Shown here in pieces: positions 1 through 20,653 of a stretch of DNA of 64,000 nucleotides. The translations under genes and the position numbers were made by a program. Location of the stretch: NCBI GenBank assembly GCA_014843695.1, contig CM026400.1, forward strand, positions 40,363,406-40,427,405, given 5' to 3'. Source of the stretch: Archivesica marissinica (lineage: Eukaryota > Mollusca > Bivalvia > Venerida > Vesicomyidae). Every line of letters starts with the position of its first letter. The stretch's first letter is position 1. The notes beneath the pieces were generated by a model. The model worked only from the letters and a program-made list of their open reading frames with translations, searched no databases and was not told the DNA's origin.

Positions 1-150
1 TTATTTCTGTTGCGTAAGCTTTGTTTGGAAGTGTACTGCTATGTGATGACGACGGATGCTTAACATAACAATACTGGGCATGTAGAAACCGCTCACAACG
101 TTTCCTCTCTTCAACAAGATAACGTCGTTGGAAAAGGATACACTTTCAAA

Positions 151-153
<3 letters not shown>
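1..153 (+). CDS. alpha-tubulin exon 1: 5'UTR plus start codon
   Basis: The ATG at 151-153 is followed directly by a consensus donor (GTGAGT). An intron right after the initiator codon is common in animal alpha-tubulin genes. The preceding 150 bases are 5'UTR or proximal promoter; the transcription start cannot be placed because the window begins here. A close copy of the whole segment lies at 27361-27512, which supports it as a functional unit. Confidence 0.88.
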
Positions 154-8385
<8,232 letters not shown>

Positions 8386-8427
8386 AGGCATAATATTAAA
8401 TTGAAATGGTCAGCTGATTATTTTTGT

Positions 8428-8433
8428 AATAAA
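8428..8433 (+). terminator. polyadenylation signal AATAAA, tubulin
   Basis: The first AATAAA after the stop that is not part of a repeat, about 140 bases into the 3'UTR. The cleavage site is not marked. Confidence 0.65.
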
Positions 8434-9144
8434 CACAAGTGGAATAATCAATTAAGTATCATACATCACCTGCCATAAAGTACAACGAGGGATTTGTATT
8501 ATCCTACGTTAGTGAAAATATCGCTATAAACACCATTGAAAGTGAAAACAGATGAGCTAACACTACATTAGAACTGATAACAGCATTTAACTGTTCTTAT
8601 CCTTTCCAAACATGCTTTATGCACGAACTACTGCATAGCATACATGTATCTTATTTCAGACACGAATTTTGTATATTTGATTTTACACATAATATATTTC
8701 TTTTTAATTTTGGCAAATAAAATCAATTTATAAGTGTTGGCGTTTATTGTGAACATCCATAAAACATGGACTGCGACAATCTGGCGGAAGGGATGGAGTC
8801 TCAAACTACACATTTCATGCAATTGTTGACAACGTTCCATTTATAATTCACAAAATTGTATACTCTACGACCCAATTGGATTCTGTTTCAATGAGAGACA
8901 TCTGTAATGTTCTATTACCTCCCTTGACAGATAAAGTCTGATTTATTCCAAATATAGCAATTTTCACCTGATCCATGTGTTACTGCGGATATGTGTAGCA
9001 TACTCACGTGCATACGTGCGAACATCGCATGCACATTTATATTCATTGCATTATTGTTACATTAAAACCTTTATTTTAATAGTTTAGCTATTAACTATTT
9101 ATGAATTAGCATCGAGTTATTTATAGGACTAAATTCTTTTCAAT
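8434..9144. other. downstream intergenic sequence
   Basis: AT-rich sequence without a recognised gene or element. A 70-codon minus-strand frame at 8628-8840 has no recognisable domain. Confidence 0.6.
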
Positions 9145-12100
9145 GCATTTGTGCAACATTGCCATCACATGCAATACACCAGCGCATGATATACGTGTTG
9201 TACATTTGTGCAACATCACGAGCACATGATATACGTGGTGTACATTTGTGCAACATCACCAGCGCATGATATACGTGTTGTACATTTGTGTAACATCACC
9301 AGCGCATGATATACATGGTGTACATTTGTGTAACATCACCAGCGCATGATATACGTGTTGTACATTTATGTAGCATTACCAGCACATGATATACGTGGTG
9401 TACATTTGTGTAACATCACCAGCACATGATATACGTGGTGTACATTTGTGTAACATCACCAGCGCATGATATACGTGTTGTACATGTGTGCAAAATCACC
9501 AGCACATGATATACGTGTTGTACATTTGTGTAACATTACCAGCACATGATATACGTGTTGTACATTTGTGCCACATCACCAGCACATGATATACGTGGTG
9601 TACATTTGTGCAACATCACCAACACATGATATACGTGGTGTACATTTGTGCAACATCACCAGCGCATGATATACGTGTTGTACATTTGTGTAACATCACC
9701 AGCGCATGATATACATGGTGTACATTTGTGTAACATCACCAGCGCATGATATACGTGTTGTACATTTATGTAGCATTACCAGCACATGATATACGTGGTG
9801 TACATTTGTGTAACATCACCAGCACATGATATACGTGGTGTACATTTGTGTAACATCACCAGCGCATGATATACGTGTTGTACATGTGTGCAAAATCACC
9901 AGCACATGATATACGTGTTGTACATTTGTGTAACATTACCAGCACATGATATACGTGTTGTACATTTGTGCCACATCACCAGCACATGATATACGTGGTG
10001 TACATTTGTGCAACATCACCAACACATGATATACGTGATATACATTTGTGTAACATCACCAGCGCATGATATACGTGTTGTACATTTGTGCAACATCACC
10101 AACACATGATATACGTGTTGTACATGTGTGTAACATCACCAGCACATGATATACGTGTTGTACATGTGTGTAACATCACCAGCGCATGATATACGTGGTG
10201 TACATTTGTGCAACATCACCAGCACATGATATACGTGTTGTACATTTGTGTAATATCACCAGCGCATGATATACGTGGTGTATATTTGTGTAACATCACG
10301 AGCGCATGATATACGTGGTGTACATTTGTGTAACATCACCAGCGCATGATATACGTGGTGTACATTTGTGGAACATCACCAGCGCATGATATACGTGTTG
10401 TATATTTGTGTAACATCACCAGCGCATGATATACTTGGTGTACATTTGTGCAACATCACCAACACATGATATACGTGTTGTACATTTGTGCAACATCACC
10501 AGCACATGATATACGTGTTGTACATTTGTGTAACATCACCAGCGCATGATATCCGTGGTGTACATTTGTGCAACATCACCAGCACATGATATACGTGTTG
10601 TACATTTGTGTAATATCACCAGCACATGATATACGTGGTGTATATTTGTGTAACATCACGAGCGCATGATATACGTGGTGTACATTTGTGTAACATCACC
10701 AGCGCATAATATACGTGGTGTACATTTGTGGAACATCACCAGAGCATGATATACGTGGTGTACATTTGTGCAACATCACCAACACATGATATACGTGTTG
10801 TACATTTGTGCAACATCACCAGCACATGATATACGTGTTGTACATTTGTGTAACATCACCAGCGCATGATATACGTGTTGTACATTTGTGCAACATCACC
10901 AGCACATGATATACGTGTTGTACATTTGTGTAACATCACCAGCGCATGATATACGTGGTGTACATTTGTGCAACATCACCAACACATGCTATACGTGGTG
11001 TATATTTGTGTAACATCACGAGCGCATGATATACGTGGTGTACATTTGTGTAACATCACCAGCGCATGATATACGTGTTGTACATTTGTGCAACATCACC
11101 AGCACATGATATACGTGTTGTACATTTGTGTAACATCACCAGCGCATGATATACGTGGTGTACATTTGTGCAACATCACCAACACATGCTATACGTGGTG
11201 TATATTTGTGTAACATCACGAGCGCATGATATACGTGGTGTACATTTGTGTAACATCACCAGCGCATGATATACGTGTTGTACATTTGTGCAACATCACC
11301 AGCACATGATATACGTGTTGTACATTTGTGTAACATCACCAGCGCATGATATACGTGGTGTACATTTGTGCAACATCACCAACACATGCTATACGTGTTG
11401 TACATTTGTGCAACATCACCAGCGCATGATATACGTGTTGTACATTTGTGCAACATCACCAGCACATGATATACGTGTTGTACATTTGTGCAACATCACC
11501 AGCACATGATATACGTGGTGTACATTTGTGGAACATCACCAGCGCATGATATACGTGTTGTACATTTGTGCAACATCACCAGCACATGATATACGTGTTG
11601 TACATTTGTGTAACATCACCAGCGCATGATATACGTGGTGTACATTTGTGCAACATCACCAGCACATGATATACGTATTGTACATTTGTGTAATATCTCC
11701 AGCACATGATATACGTGGTGTATATTTGTGTAACATCACGAGCGCATGATATTAGTGGTGTACATTTGTGTAACATCACCAGCGCATGATATACGTGTTG
11801 TACATTTGTGTAACATCACCAGCACATGATATACGTGGTGTACATTTGTGGAACATCACCAGCGCATGATATACGTGGTGTACATTTGTGCAACATCACC
11901 AACACATGATATACGTGTTGTACATTTGTGCAACATCACCAGCACATGATATATGTGTTGTACATTTGTGTAACATCACCAGCGCATGATATACGTGTTG
12001 TACATTTGTGCAACATCACCAGCACATGATATACGTGTTGTACATTTGTGTAACATCACCAGCGCATGATATACGTGGTGTACATTTGTGCAACATCACC

Positions 12101-14085
12101 AGCACATGATATACGTATTGTACATTTGTGTAATATCTCCAGCACATGATATACGTGGTGTATATTTGTGTAACATCACGAGCGCATGATATAAGTGGTG
12201 TACATTTGTGCAACATCACCAGCACATGATATACGTGTTGTACATTTGTGTAATATCACCAGCACATGATATACGTGGTGTACATTTGTGCAACATCACC
12301 AACACATGCTATACGTGGTGTATATTTGTGTAACATCACGAGCGCATGATATACGTGGTGTACATTTGTGTAACATCACCAGCGCATGATATACGTGGTG
12401 TACATTTGTGCAACATCACCAACACATGATATACGTGTTGTACATTTGTGCAACATCACCAGCACATGATATACGTGTTGTACATTTGTGTAACATCACC
12501 AGCGCATGATATACGTGTTGTACATTTGTGCAACATCACCAGCACATGATATACGTGTTGTACATTTGTGTAACATCACCAGCGCATGATATACGTGGTG
12601 TACATTTGTGCAACATCACCAACACATGCTATACGTGGTGTATATTTGTGTAACATCACGAGCGCATGATATACGTGGTGTACATTTGTGTAACATCACC
12701 AGCGCATGATATACGTGGTGTACATTTGTGCAACATCACCAACACATGATATACGTGTTGTACATTTGTGCAACATCACCAGCACATGATATACGTGTTG
12801 TACATTTGTGTAACATCACCAGCGCATGATATACGTGGTGTACATTTGTGCAACATCACCAGCACATGATATACGTGTTGTACATTTGTGTAATATCACC
12901 AGCACATGATATACGTTGTGTATATTTGTGTAACATCACGAGCGCATGATATACGTGGTGTACATTTGTGTAACATCACCAGCGCATGATATACGTGGTG
13001 TACATTTGTGGAACATCACCAGCGCATGATATACGTGGTGTACATTTGTGCAACATCACCAACACATGATATACGTGTTGTACATTTGTGCAACATCACC
13101 AGCGCATGATATACGTGTTGTACATTTGTGCAACATCACCAGCACATGATATACGTGTTGTACATTTGTGGAACATCACCAGCACATGATATACGTGGTG
13201 TACATTTGTGGAACATCACCAGCGCATGATATACGTGTTGTACATTTGTGCAACATCACCAGCACATGATATACGTGTTGTACATTTGTGTAACATCACC
13301 AGCGCATGATATACGTGGTGTACATTTGTGCAACATCACCAGCACATGATATACGTATTGTACATTTGTGTAATATCTCCAGCACATGATATACGTGGTG
13401 TATATTTGTGTAACATCACGAGCGCATGATATAAGTGGTGTACATTTGTGTAACATCACCAGCGCATGATATACGTGTTGTACATTTGTGTAACATCACT
13501 AGCACATGATATACGTGGTGTACATTTGTGGAACATCACCAGCGCATGATATACGTGGTGTACATTTGTGCAACATCACCAACACATGATATACGTGTTG
13601 TACATTTGTGCAACATCACCAGCACATGATATATGTGTTGTACATTTGTGTAACATCACCAGCGCATGATATACGTGTTGTACATTTGTGCAACATCACC
13701 AGCACATGATATACGTGTTGTACATTTGTGTAACATCACCAGCGCATGATATACGTGGTGTACATTTGTGCAACATCACCAGCACATGATATACGTATTG
13801 TACATTTGTGTAATATCTCCAGCACATGATATACGTGGTGTATATTTGTGTAACATCACGAGCGCATGATATAAGTGGTGTACATTTGTGTAACATCACC
13901 AGCGCATGATATACGTGTTGTACATTTGTGTAACATCACCAGCACATGATATACGTGTTGTACATTTGTGTAACATTACCAGCACATGATATACGTGTTG
14001 TACATTTGTGCAACATCACCAGCACATGATATACGTGGTGTACATTTGTGTGACATCACCTGATCACATGATATACGTGTTGTAT
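9145..14085. repeat. 40-bp minisatellite, about 123 copies
   Basis: Unit: TACATTTGTGCAACATCACC then AGCGCATGATATACGTGTTG, 40 bp. Position-specific variants (C/T in GCAACAT, GCGCATG/GCACATG, GTGTTG/GTGGTG, TATATTTG, AACACATG) recur in ordered blocks, giving higher-order structure: a block near 11400-12060 reappears at about 13080-13740, a shift of 1680 bp or 42 units, and a 440-bp (11-unit) period is seen at 11576/12016 and 13256/13696. No coding content. Confidence 0.97.
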
Positions 14086-14511
14086 GTGCACATTCGCATT
14101 GCGTTATGATGTGGACAAGCATGCCATGATATATATATATATATGGGTTCGAACGTCGCACCAACAATGCACGTCATCGGGCGACTCTCCAGCTATTGTG
14201 GTGGAAGATCATGGGTGCCACACCCCACTCCGAGCAGTATTACACGGAACGGAGCCTCTGTAGAACCTCCTACCTGCATCAAACCAGTCGGATTGGTTCC
14301 TCGTATGAAATAATATAACACCCCAGTTGGATTCGAACCTACAGTTGATAGGGGCAAGAAGTCAACGAGGTTGTCGGTGGTCATACCCGGGTGTCATCTT
14401 TATTTGCTTCATTGTCTATAAACATTACAAAAATGTGTTTTATTAATATGATTAGCGTTAATAATTGAAATAAATGTGATCCATGTTTGTCTACACATGA
14501 ACAAGTTAATG
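14086..14511. other. TA microsatellite and degenerate SINE-like sequence
   Basis: A short (AT)n tract at about 14130-14142. From about 14160 to 14395 there is a segment with a reversed B-box-like GGATTCGAACCTAC and a VGSNP-type translation, typical of a degraded tRNA-derived SINE on the minus strand. Family not matched to the others here. Confidence 0.45.
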
Positions 14512-15566
14512 CACAATAGACACGACGTCACCTCATTGAGGCTTGCTGTTCTGAAACAATAGACACGCCGTCACCTCATTGAGGCTTGCTGTTCTGAAAC
14601 AATAGACACGCCGTCACCTCATTGAGGCTTGCTGTTCTGAAACAATAGACACGCCGTCACCTCATTGAGACGACTTGCTGTTCTGAGACAATAAACACGA
14701 CGTCACCTCATTGGGGCTTGCTGTTCTGAAACAATAGACGCGACGTCACCTCATTGAGGCTTGCTGTTCTGAAACAATAGACACGACGTCACCTCATTGG
14801 GGCTTGTTGTTCTGAAACAATAGACACGACGTCACCTCATTGAGGCTTGCTGTTCTGAAACAATAGACACGACGTCACCTCATTGCGGCTTGCTGTTCTG
14901 AAACAATAGACACGACGTCACCTCATTGGGGCTTGCTGTTCTGAAACAATAGACGCGACGTCACCTCATTGCGGCTTGCTGTTCTGAAACAATAGACACG
15001 ACGTCACCTTATTGCGGCTTGCTGTTCTGAAACAATAGACACGACGTCACCTCATTGAGGCTTGCTGTTCTGAAACAATAGACGCGACGCCACCTCATTG
15101 AGACTTGCTGTTCTGAAACAATAGACACGACGTCACCTCATTGAGACTTAATGTTCTGAGACAATAGACACGACGTCACCTCATTGAGACTTGCTGTTCT
15201 GAAACATTAGACACGACGTCAACTCATTGAAGCTTGCTGTTCTGAAACAATAGACATGACGTCACCTCATTGAGACTTGCTGTTCTGAAACAATAGACAC
15301 GACGTCACCTCATTGGGGCTTGCTGGTCTGAAAAAATAGACACGACGTCACCTCATTGGGGCTTGCTGTACTGAAACAATAGACAGGACGTCACCTCCTT
15401 GGGGCTTGTTGTTCTGAAACAATAGACAGGACGTCACCTCATTGAGGCTTGCTGTTCTGAAACAATAGACACGACGTCACCTCCTTGGGGCTTGTTGTTC
15501 TGAAACAATAGACAGGACGTCACCTCATTGAGGCTTGCTGTTCTGAAACAATAGACGCGACGTCTC
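14512..15566. repeat. 43-bp minisatellite, about 25 copies
   Basis: The unit contains ACACGACGTCACCTCATTGA, GGCTTGCTGTTCTG and AAACAATAG, 43 bp. Variants are GCGACG, GACAGGACG and TTGGGGCTTG. Nearly every unit keeps GACGTCA, seven of the eight bases of a cAMP-response element. Confidence 0.95.
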
Positions 15567-15620
15567 CTGGCACATATTTTCAAAATAATGCAATTAGGTC
15601 ATACACGACTAAGTGTTAGC

Positions 15621-15845
15621 TTAAACTTTATTTATTTTACAACGATTGCGAAGCAAGTTTTATCAACTTATATTAATCACTCTCGTTGGCGCGGATGAAA
15701 TTGTATATGTGGTCATTCGTGTGGGAGGAAACTGGAGAAAACCCACCTGTCCGATATGGCGACCACCTTACCATCTCACATACTTCACGATCCGAGGATC
15801 GAACCCGGGTTGCATTGGTGAAAAGCTAGCGCGCTAATCAGACAG
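15621..15845 (-). mobile_element. SINE-B copy, near full length
   Basis: Minus-strand tRNA-derived SINE. Read on this strand it shows the tail complement (TTATTTTACAACGATTGCGA), the body complement (CTCGTTGGCGCGGATGAAA) and a head with reversed B box (GATCGAACCCGGG) and A box (GCGCTAATCAGAC). Confidence 0.85.
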
Positions 15846-16485
15846 CCAATAAAATATAGAAATGTACCATTCTACAGGTTGACTATTTTATTGCTCACTG
15901 CTTTACGGTTATTGTTTCCAGCCCCACTGCAGTTCGTAATAAGGCCAACGTGCAAACTGTCGGACTTAAGCCTTCAGTGACGTCATATATGACGTCCAAG
16001 CGCGACGTTCTAGATGGAGTGATTTAGTGTTGTGGTTGCATAGTTTTCTATCATAGCAGCACTTTTCAGTCGAAGATAGAAAGATGTGCTTCATTCAGTG
16101 ATTTATCGAATTCATGAACATAGAACGGTATAATTGCGTGATAATTGCCACTGGTGATAATAGTGCCTTAAATATTCATTCGGTGAAAGATAATTCGATT
16201 ATACACTGGCACAAGCAAACGACAGTGAAATTTGGTGTGAGAGGGACAACTATGCGTCATTTACACTATATGAAATCAACACGCTTGGCAGAGTTGTCTC
16301 CCGCAGCCTGTCCTTTTTAAATTAAAAATACTTATTATAGTATATGCTATCAACTGCCAAGTAAAATATAAAACACTAGGGGTCATGTAACTTCTAAGAA
16401 ATATTTCTACCACAATGTCATTGTGCATTCCAATGAATGATTGAGTTTTCTCAGTGAAAGAAAAATTAATGTTATCATTCACTGG
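15846..16485. other. non-repetitive stretch with a CRE-like pair
   Basis: Contains TGACGTCATATATGACGTC at 15978-15996, one perfect CRE palindrome plus a second core. A 68-codon + frame (16114-16320) lies 120 bases downstream but has no recognisable domain, so no gene is called. Confidence 0.35.
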
Positions 16486-16830
16486 TTTCAAACGGTGGAA
16501 TATGGCATTTTCTCTGCCACTGCTTGAGTTTCGTGTTCCTCCGGTTGGATGTACTGTTTTGTATTTTAGCTATTTCTGACCATCATGAACAGTTAATTAT
16601 AAAGTAATATATGTACATTCTAATGAATTTGTTGTGTCTTTAATGTTAACGGAAACTAGGACAATAACTTGAAAATTATACCGGAACTATTTCTTATTAC
16701 GGACGTTAACGCTAACAATAGTGGTTGTGCGGTTGTGTATTGTAGTGAAATGAGGCTCCCACAGGGGCAGCTAAAATGAATAAAAATGATCAACAAATAA
16801 TATATTAAAGCAGCATTACATCGTATGAAA
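16486..16830 (+). mobile_element. dispersed repeat M1, copy 2
   Basis: Similar over about 330 bases to 31108-31425: TGGATGTACTGTT, TTTTAGCTATTTCTGACCAT, GAACAGTTAATTAT, CGGAACT..TTATTACGGA, AATGAGGCTCC. Unlike copy 1 it has no SINE at the CTTGAG / TTTCGTG site. No terminal repeats identified; class unknown. Confidence 0.7.
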
Positions 16831-17384
16831 TAAAAGATATTTGAAAAATTCAAATTTTACGTATGGGTAGCAATGCTGCTACACATTCTAACATTATACT
16901 TTGTATGCTTATGTTCATTTGGTAAACGGTGTTTTTTTGCGATAAAAGAAACGCGAAACCGAAAGTAGGACTTTCACAGTCGACCGGTCACGCACTTGTT
17001 TACAACCGGAACGCATCGTCTGCACTTGTTTACATTCGGAATGCATCGTCCCCATTTGTCCCACGTTGTCGTTTTTAATTAAATTACTTGATATGTTGAT
17101 TCATACCTCTGTTAGCTAAGTCTTTTAGTGACATTTCTACATCCCCGCGAGGGGCTCGACATTAGAGGAAGATAGATAGATAGTCTTTCATGTTCAAAAT
17201 ATATACGTTGTTTTCTACATCCTCTATTGTGTCACGCATGCGCGCTGTGCGTGTTTACATTTCGTGTGTTGATAAACAAAATCGCGTATACGACGGTTTA
17301 AATTTATTGGAATTTTATCGTTTCTGAGCGACTATTTCGATTTTTTGCAAACACACAAACATTAGTTATGTTATATGTTATGTT
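16831..17384. other. intergenic sequence, remnants only
   Basis: No gene. 17235-17350 weakly resembles 49785-49860 (GTTTACAT ... CGCGTATACGACG), so a decayed fragment of the 49492-49944 MITE family is possible. Confidence 0.35.
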
Positions 17385-17500
17385 ATATTTCGGGTTTTAC
17401 GCCTGCATCAGCACCATTTTGGGCTATATCGCCGGCGGGCAGTTTACTTAACAACACCTTTCCTGGGCAGGCTCCAGCGGTTAACCAGTACTTGGTGATC
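17385..17500 (-). mobile_element. SINE-E fragment
   Basis: Nearly identical over about 105 bases to 52811-52912 (TCGGGTTTTACGCCTGCATC ... CTCCAGCGGTTAACCAGT). The complement resembles the 3' half of a SINE at 39642-39881. Confidence 0.75.
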
Positions 17501-17548
17501 TCCTATCTTACACTAATAAACACAAATATCCTCTATGTAACTAAACTA

Positions 17549-17746
17549 CATTCTACATCCGTTATGTCGAATTCCGTCGGACCGAACAATAAAATTCTTC
17601 GACATAACCGAAATTTGACTTAACGAAATTCGATATAAACGGAGTCAGTTATATGTAAAATGATAGTGTCTGAAACGGGACTGATCCGACTTCAATATAA
17701 CCGGATAATTCGACATAACCGACTTTGACATAACCGATGTAGACTG
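17549..17746. mobile_element. 198-bp MITE, Tc1/mariner-pogo type
   Basis: Left end CATTCTACATCCGTTATGTC; the right end reads, in complement, CAGTCTACATCGGTTATGTC. These imperfect terminal inverted repeats are flanked by TA on both sides (17547-17548, 17747-17748). The interior has repeated CGACATAACCGA motifs. No transposase; superfamily is inferred from the TA duplication and CAGT-like ends. Confidence 0.7.
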
Positions 17747-17885
17747 TAAATCAAAAACGGAGCTATATAATAAGAAACACTTTAGGGAAAAGTGACGGAT
17801 TCTGTTCTCCACTTTATCTGGCCAGTGGAGTTTGGTATATGAACATTTGAAGTGCGTGGCTCACATCTCTAACAACATCAAGCGG

Positions 17886-17985
17886 TAATAATAATAATAA
17901 TAATAATAAAGACTTTATTTTACGAGAGAACTCATTTAGCAAAAGTCAATCTACCATGAGGCCCTCAACATATATACAAATCAAA
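17886..17985 (-). mobile_element. dispersed repeat F with AAT microsatellite tail
   Basis: An (AAT)n run followed by AAAGACTTTATTTTACGAGA, AACTCATTTAG, and GTCAATCTACCATGAGG. Read on the minus strand it ends AAATAAAGTC plus a trinucleotide tail, as 3' ends of retroelements often do. Other copies: 21607-21705 (+), 35768-35855 (-), 40724-40775 (-); a weak match at 30285-30325. Confidence 0.65.
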
Positions 17986-18089
17986 TGATATGACTATAAG
18001 TGAAAATTGCATATTCGAATTATATAGTAATGTTAAAGCTGAAAAGTAGAGAAACTATATATATAATATGTTATGTATATGATGATAGA

Positions 18090-18156
18090 ACAGATGGATA
18101 TGTAGTCCAGTGGTTAACACGTTGGACTGGTAATCCAGGGATCGCAGGTTCGAATG
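18090..18156 (+). mobile_element. SINE-C head only
   Basis: A tRNA-like head of the SINE-C family (GTAGTCCAGTGGTTAACACG, CTGGTAATCCAGGGATCGCA, GGTTCGAA) that stops before the SINE body. Confidence 0.75.
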
Positions 18157-18280
18157 GCTGTCTTTAAGCTGATTTCATACTATTTTCAAGATACCCCTAT
18201 AAGTGATATATGCACATTGTTATATAGATTTATTGTCATTTATTGTCTCATTCTCCATTTTCTACTCTGTTAGATACTTT

Positions 18281-18595
18281 CATTCCTATGCTAGAGTCTC
18301 CTCTGGTTCGTTTACGTGCACGGTGTAAACCAATGACACGAAACATCGGTTTAACGTCCCATCTGAAAGACTGTTATATTAGAGTCAGACGGGGAATCGA
18401 ACCTATGATCTCTGGATTACTGTCGACTTGTGTGTTTTATGTGTGCCCATATGAGCGATGCCTCCTGAAGAGATTAGTCATTGTAGATTTTTGGAAGATA
18501 GTGCATTGATACAGACAGAGACCCATTCCAGAGTCTCATCTGGTTCTTTTACGTGCACGTGACATGATACGCTCGGTTTAAAATTCAATCTGAAA
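18281..18595 (-). mobile_element. two SINE-C pieces, minus strand
   Basis: 18281-18425 matches the middle and head of SINE-C (CACGAAACATCGGTTTAACG; CAGACGGGGAATCGAACC). 18429-18595 matches its 3' half (CCATATGAGCGATGCCTCCT, GGTTCTTTTACGTGCACG), then joins directly to a SINE-A piece. The boundaries suggest nested or rearranged insertions. Confidence 0.7.
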
Positions 18596-18687
18596 GCTCG
18601 ATTGCGAAACAAGTTCTTTCACCTTATATTAATTACTCTCGAGACCCCATTCCTGATGGAATCCATCGCCATGAGGGAGAAAGAACA
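18596..18687 (-). mobile_element. SINE-A 3' fragment
   Basis: The tail and part of the body of SINE-A in complement (GCTCGATTGCGAAACAAGTT, TCCTGATGGAATCCATCGCC); the head is missing. Confidence 0.75.
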
Positions 18688-18689
18688 AT

Positions 18690-19892
18690 TATGAATACTA
18701 GCTTATGCATATTCAATGATATAATATATTGTTTACAAACTAAATGTGTTTACAGTTTTCAAACAATACCGGTATACATTTGCATGTGAGATTATACATT
18801 TTGCATACATCAAGTTTGTTGTATATGATGATGTTGATTGAGCTTATTTAACCCTCGCCGCCGGCGAACCATGTGGGCGAGCGAAGTTTGTTATAGTTAC
18901 CTTTGTGTGTATTTAGGCAATCAATTCCAAATGCCTATTAACATACATTGTATCTCTTTTGGTTACGGCATATCAATCAAAAATATTATATTTATCATTG
19001 ACTTTCACTGCATTTAATTCTGTACACCACTGCACAGTTATTGCAGTCTTTTATATTTCATTCAATGGTTTTTATAAAAGTCATATAAATGAACATACAA
19101 ATGCATTCAATGAACGTTCTCTTGTGGTGGGTGTAACGGTTCTGCTTCTATACCGTGCTATGCCTACTTAGTACATCGATCTATACACAGAGCGTTTGAT
19201 ATGTCATATAAGTTATATAAAAGAGATATAGATCTTTATCGATTTTGCTTTAAATCATTCAAACGAAAGTGTCTATCTTCTATACTATTGGTTGGTGGGA
19301 TGGGGTATAATCTGTTTTCGAATTTGTTTGCAAATGACGTCATCGCTGTCAGTAGCAGGTACTTGGATTATATGGTAGACGCCAAACACGAAAATGAGGA
19401 AACACATATCAATATTCACCATTTACTTCGAAAATATGTAAATGTTGATGTTTTTCATAAGTCTCATTCACGATTACCCTAAATAATCCCTTACACACAC
19501 AGATATATGCAAAGAAATATTTGTTAAATGTTGTACCCTAAGAAGTCTAATGCTTGGCTGTGCAAGGTCACGTGTCGATCATGTGACAATACCGGAAAGC
19601 ACATTTCTGGTACATGAAATTTGATTGGTTTCCGAAACGTTTTTTGACGCCATGTTGAATTCACATGTGAGTGAAATTGTGGTTTTATTGTCAAGCATAC
19701 TTATTGCAAGTAATATTATTTCATGCTTGGCATGCAGCATCACCTAGTGGGCCACTCCCACTACCATAAATGTCACAAATATAGTGTAAATACACATATA
19801 CAACTCTTTAAATTGTTCTTCTCAGTAACCACACTGCATAGAGCTTTGATAGTTGGCACGTAGCAGTATCTAGTGAATCTCTACTACATGTT
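18690..19892. other. mostly unique sequence, no gene supported
   Basis: Frames of 70 and 93 codons (18959-19171, 19201-19482, +) are open but show no recognisable domain or flanking splice signals. About 18830-18900 is a reverse-orientation relative of the 61-bp repeat at 49963-50150 (CCCTCGCCGCCGGCGAACCA). Confidence 0.5.
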
Positions 19893-20092
19893 AGTTTGCT
19901 CAAATAATGATCTTTGGATTCTATTTGACCTAATTTGCTTAAATAATGATCTTTGGATTCTATTTGACCCAGTTTGCTTAAATAATGATCTTTGGATTCT
20001 ATTTGACCCAGTTTGCTCAAATAATGATCTTAGGATTCTATTTGACCCAGTTTGCTCAAATAATGATCTTTGGATTCTATTTGACCACACTG
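19893..20092. repeat. 39-bp tandem repeat, 5 copies
   Basis: The unit contains TTTGCTCAAATAATGATCTT then TGGATTCTATTTGACCCAG. Open frames on both strands here are artefacts of a unit length divisible by three. Confidence 0.93.
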
Positions 20093-20337
20093 TAGGAGCC
20101 ATCACATAATTCACATTGACATTCATAGTAAAGCTCTATCTAAAACCATCACAGAAACAATAATATCCAGATCTTTCATAATATGATACCGAAGCCAGAT
20201 GCAAATTTCAACAGAGGCAATCTAGAGGGGTCCTCGAGAACCTGTGTTCAGTACCTGATTTATAAGGAAACACCACATACATTATACAACCATCTGTTGG
20301 TATGTCGTTCAGATATTCTTGTCCGAACTTTATTGTT

Positions 20338-20570
20338 AATTTATACAAATTTATTTTAGCTCGATTGCGAAACAAGTTCTTTCAACTTATATTAATCACT
20401 CTCGATACCTCATTCCTGATGGAATCCATCGCCATGAAGGAGAGAAGAGGCAATGTGGAATTGAAATGCCTTGCCTAAGGGCACAATCGTAACGGCTCCA
20501 GCGGGGCTCGAACTCCGGACCTTTCGCAGCTGAAGCGAACGCGCATCCACTGCGCTATCACGACTTCCAC
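20338..20570 (-). mobile_element. SINE-A, full length, 12-bp TSD
   Basis: A complete reverse-strand copy: tail complement (TTTATTTTAGCTCGATTGCG), body, and tRNA-like head with reversed B box (GGGGCTCGAACTCCGGACC) and A-box region (CCACTGCGCTATCACGAC). Flanked by AACTTTATTGTT at 20326-20337 and 20571-20582, a perfect 12-bp duplication. It serves as the reference copy for the family, about 233 bp. Confidence 0.92.
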
Positions 20571-20653
20571 AACTTTATTGTTCACTATTCGATTACATAC
20601 ATATACCAAACTAATTGGCATGTGGATAAATGTATGTATATCTGGTGTTTGAC

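Noticed and set aside
9145..14085. CRISPR-like array
   Set aside because: The units are contiguous with no unique spacers, and the context is a eukaryotic genome; it is a minisatellite.
18959..19482. Two small + frames as genes
   Set aside because: Short, no domain, no flanking splice signals or homology I can recognise.
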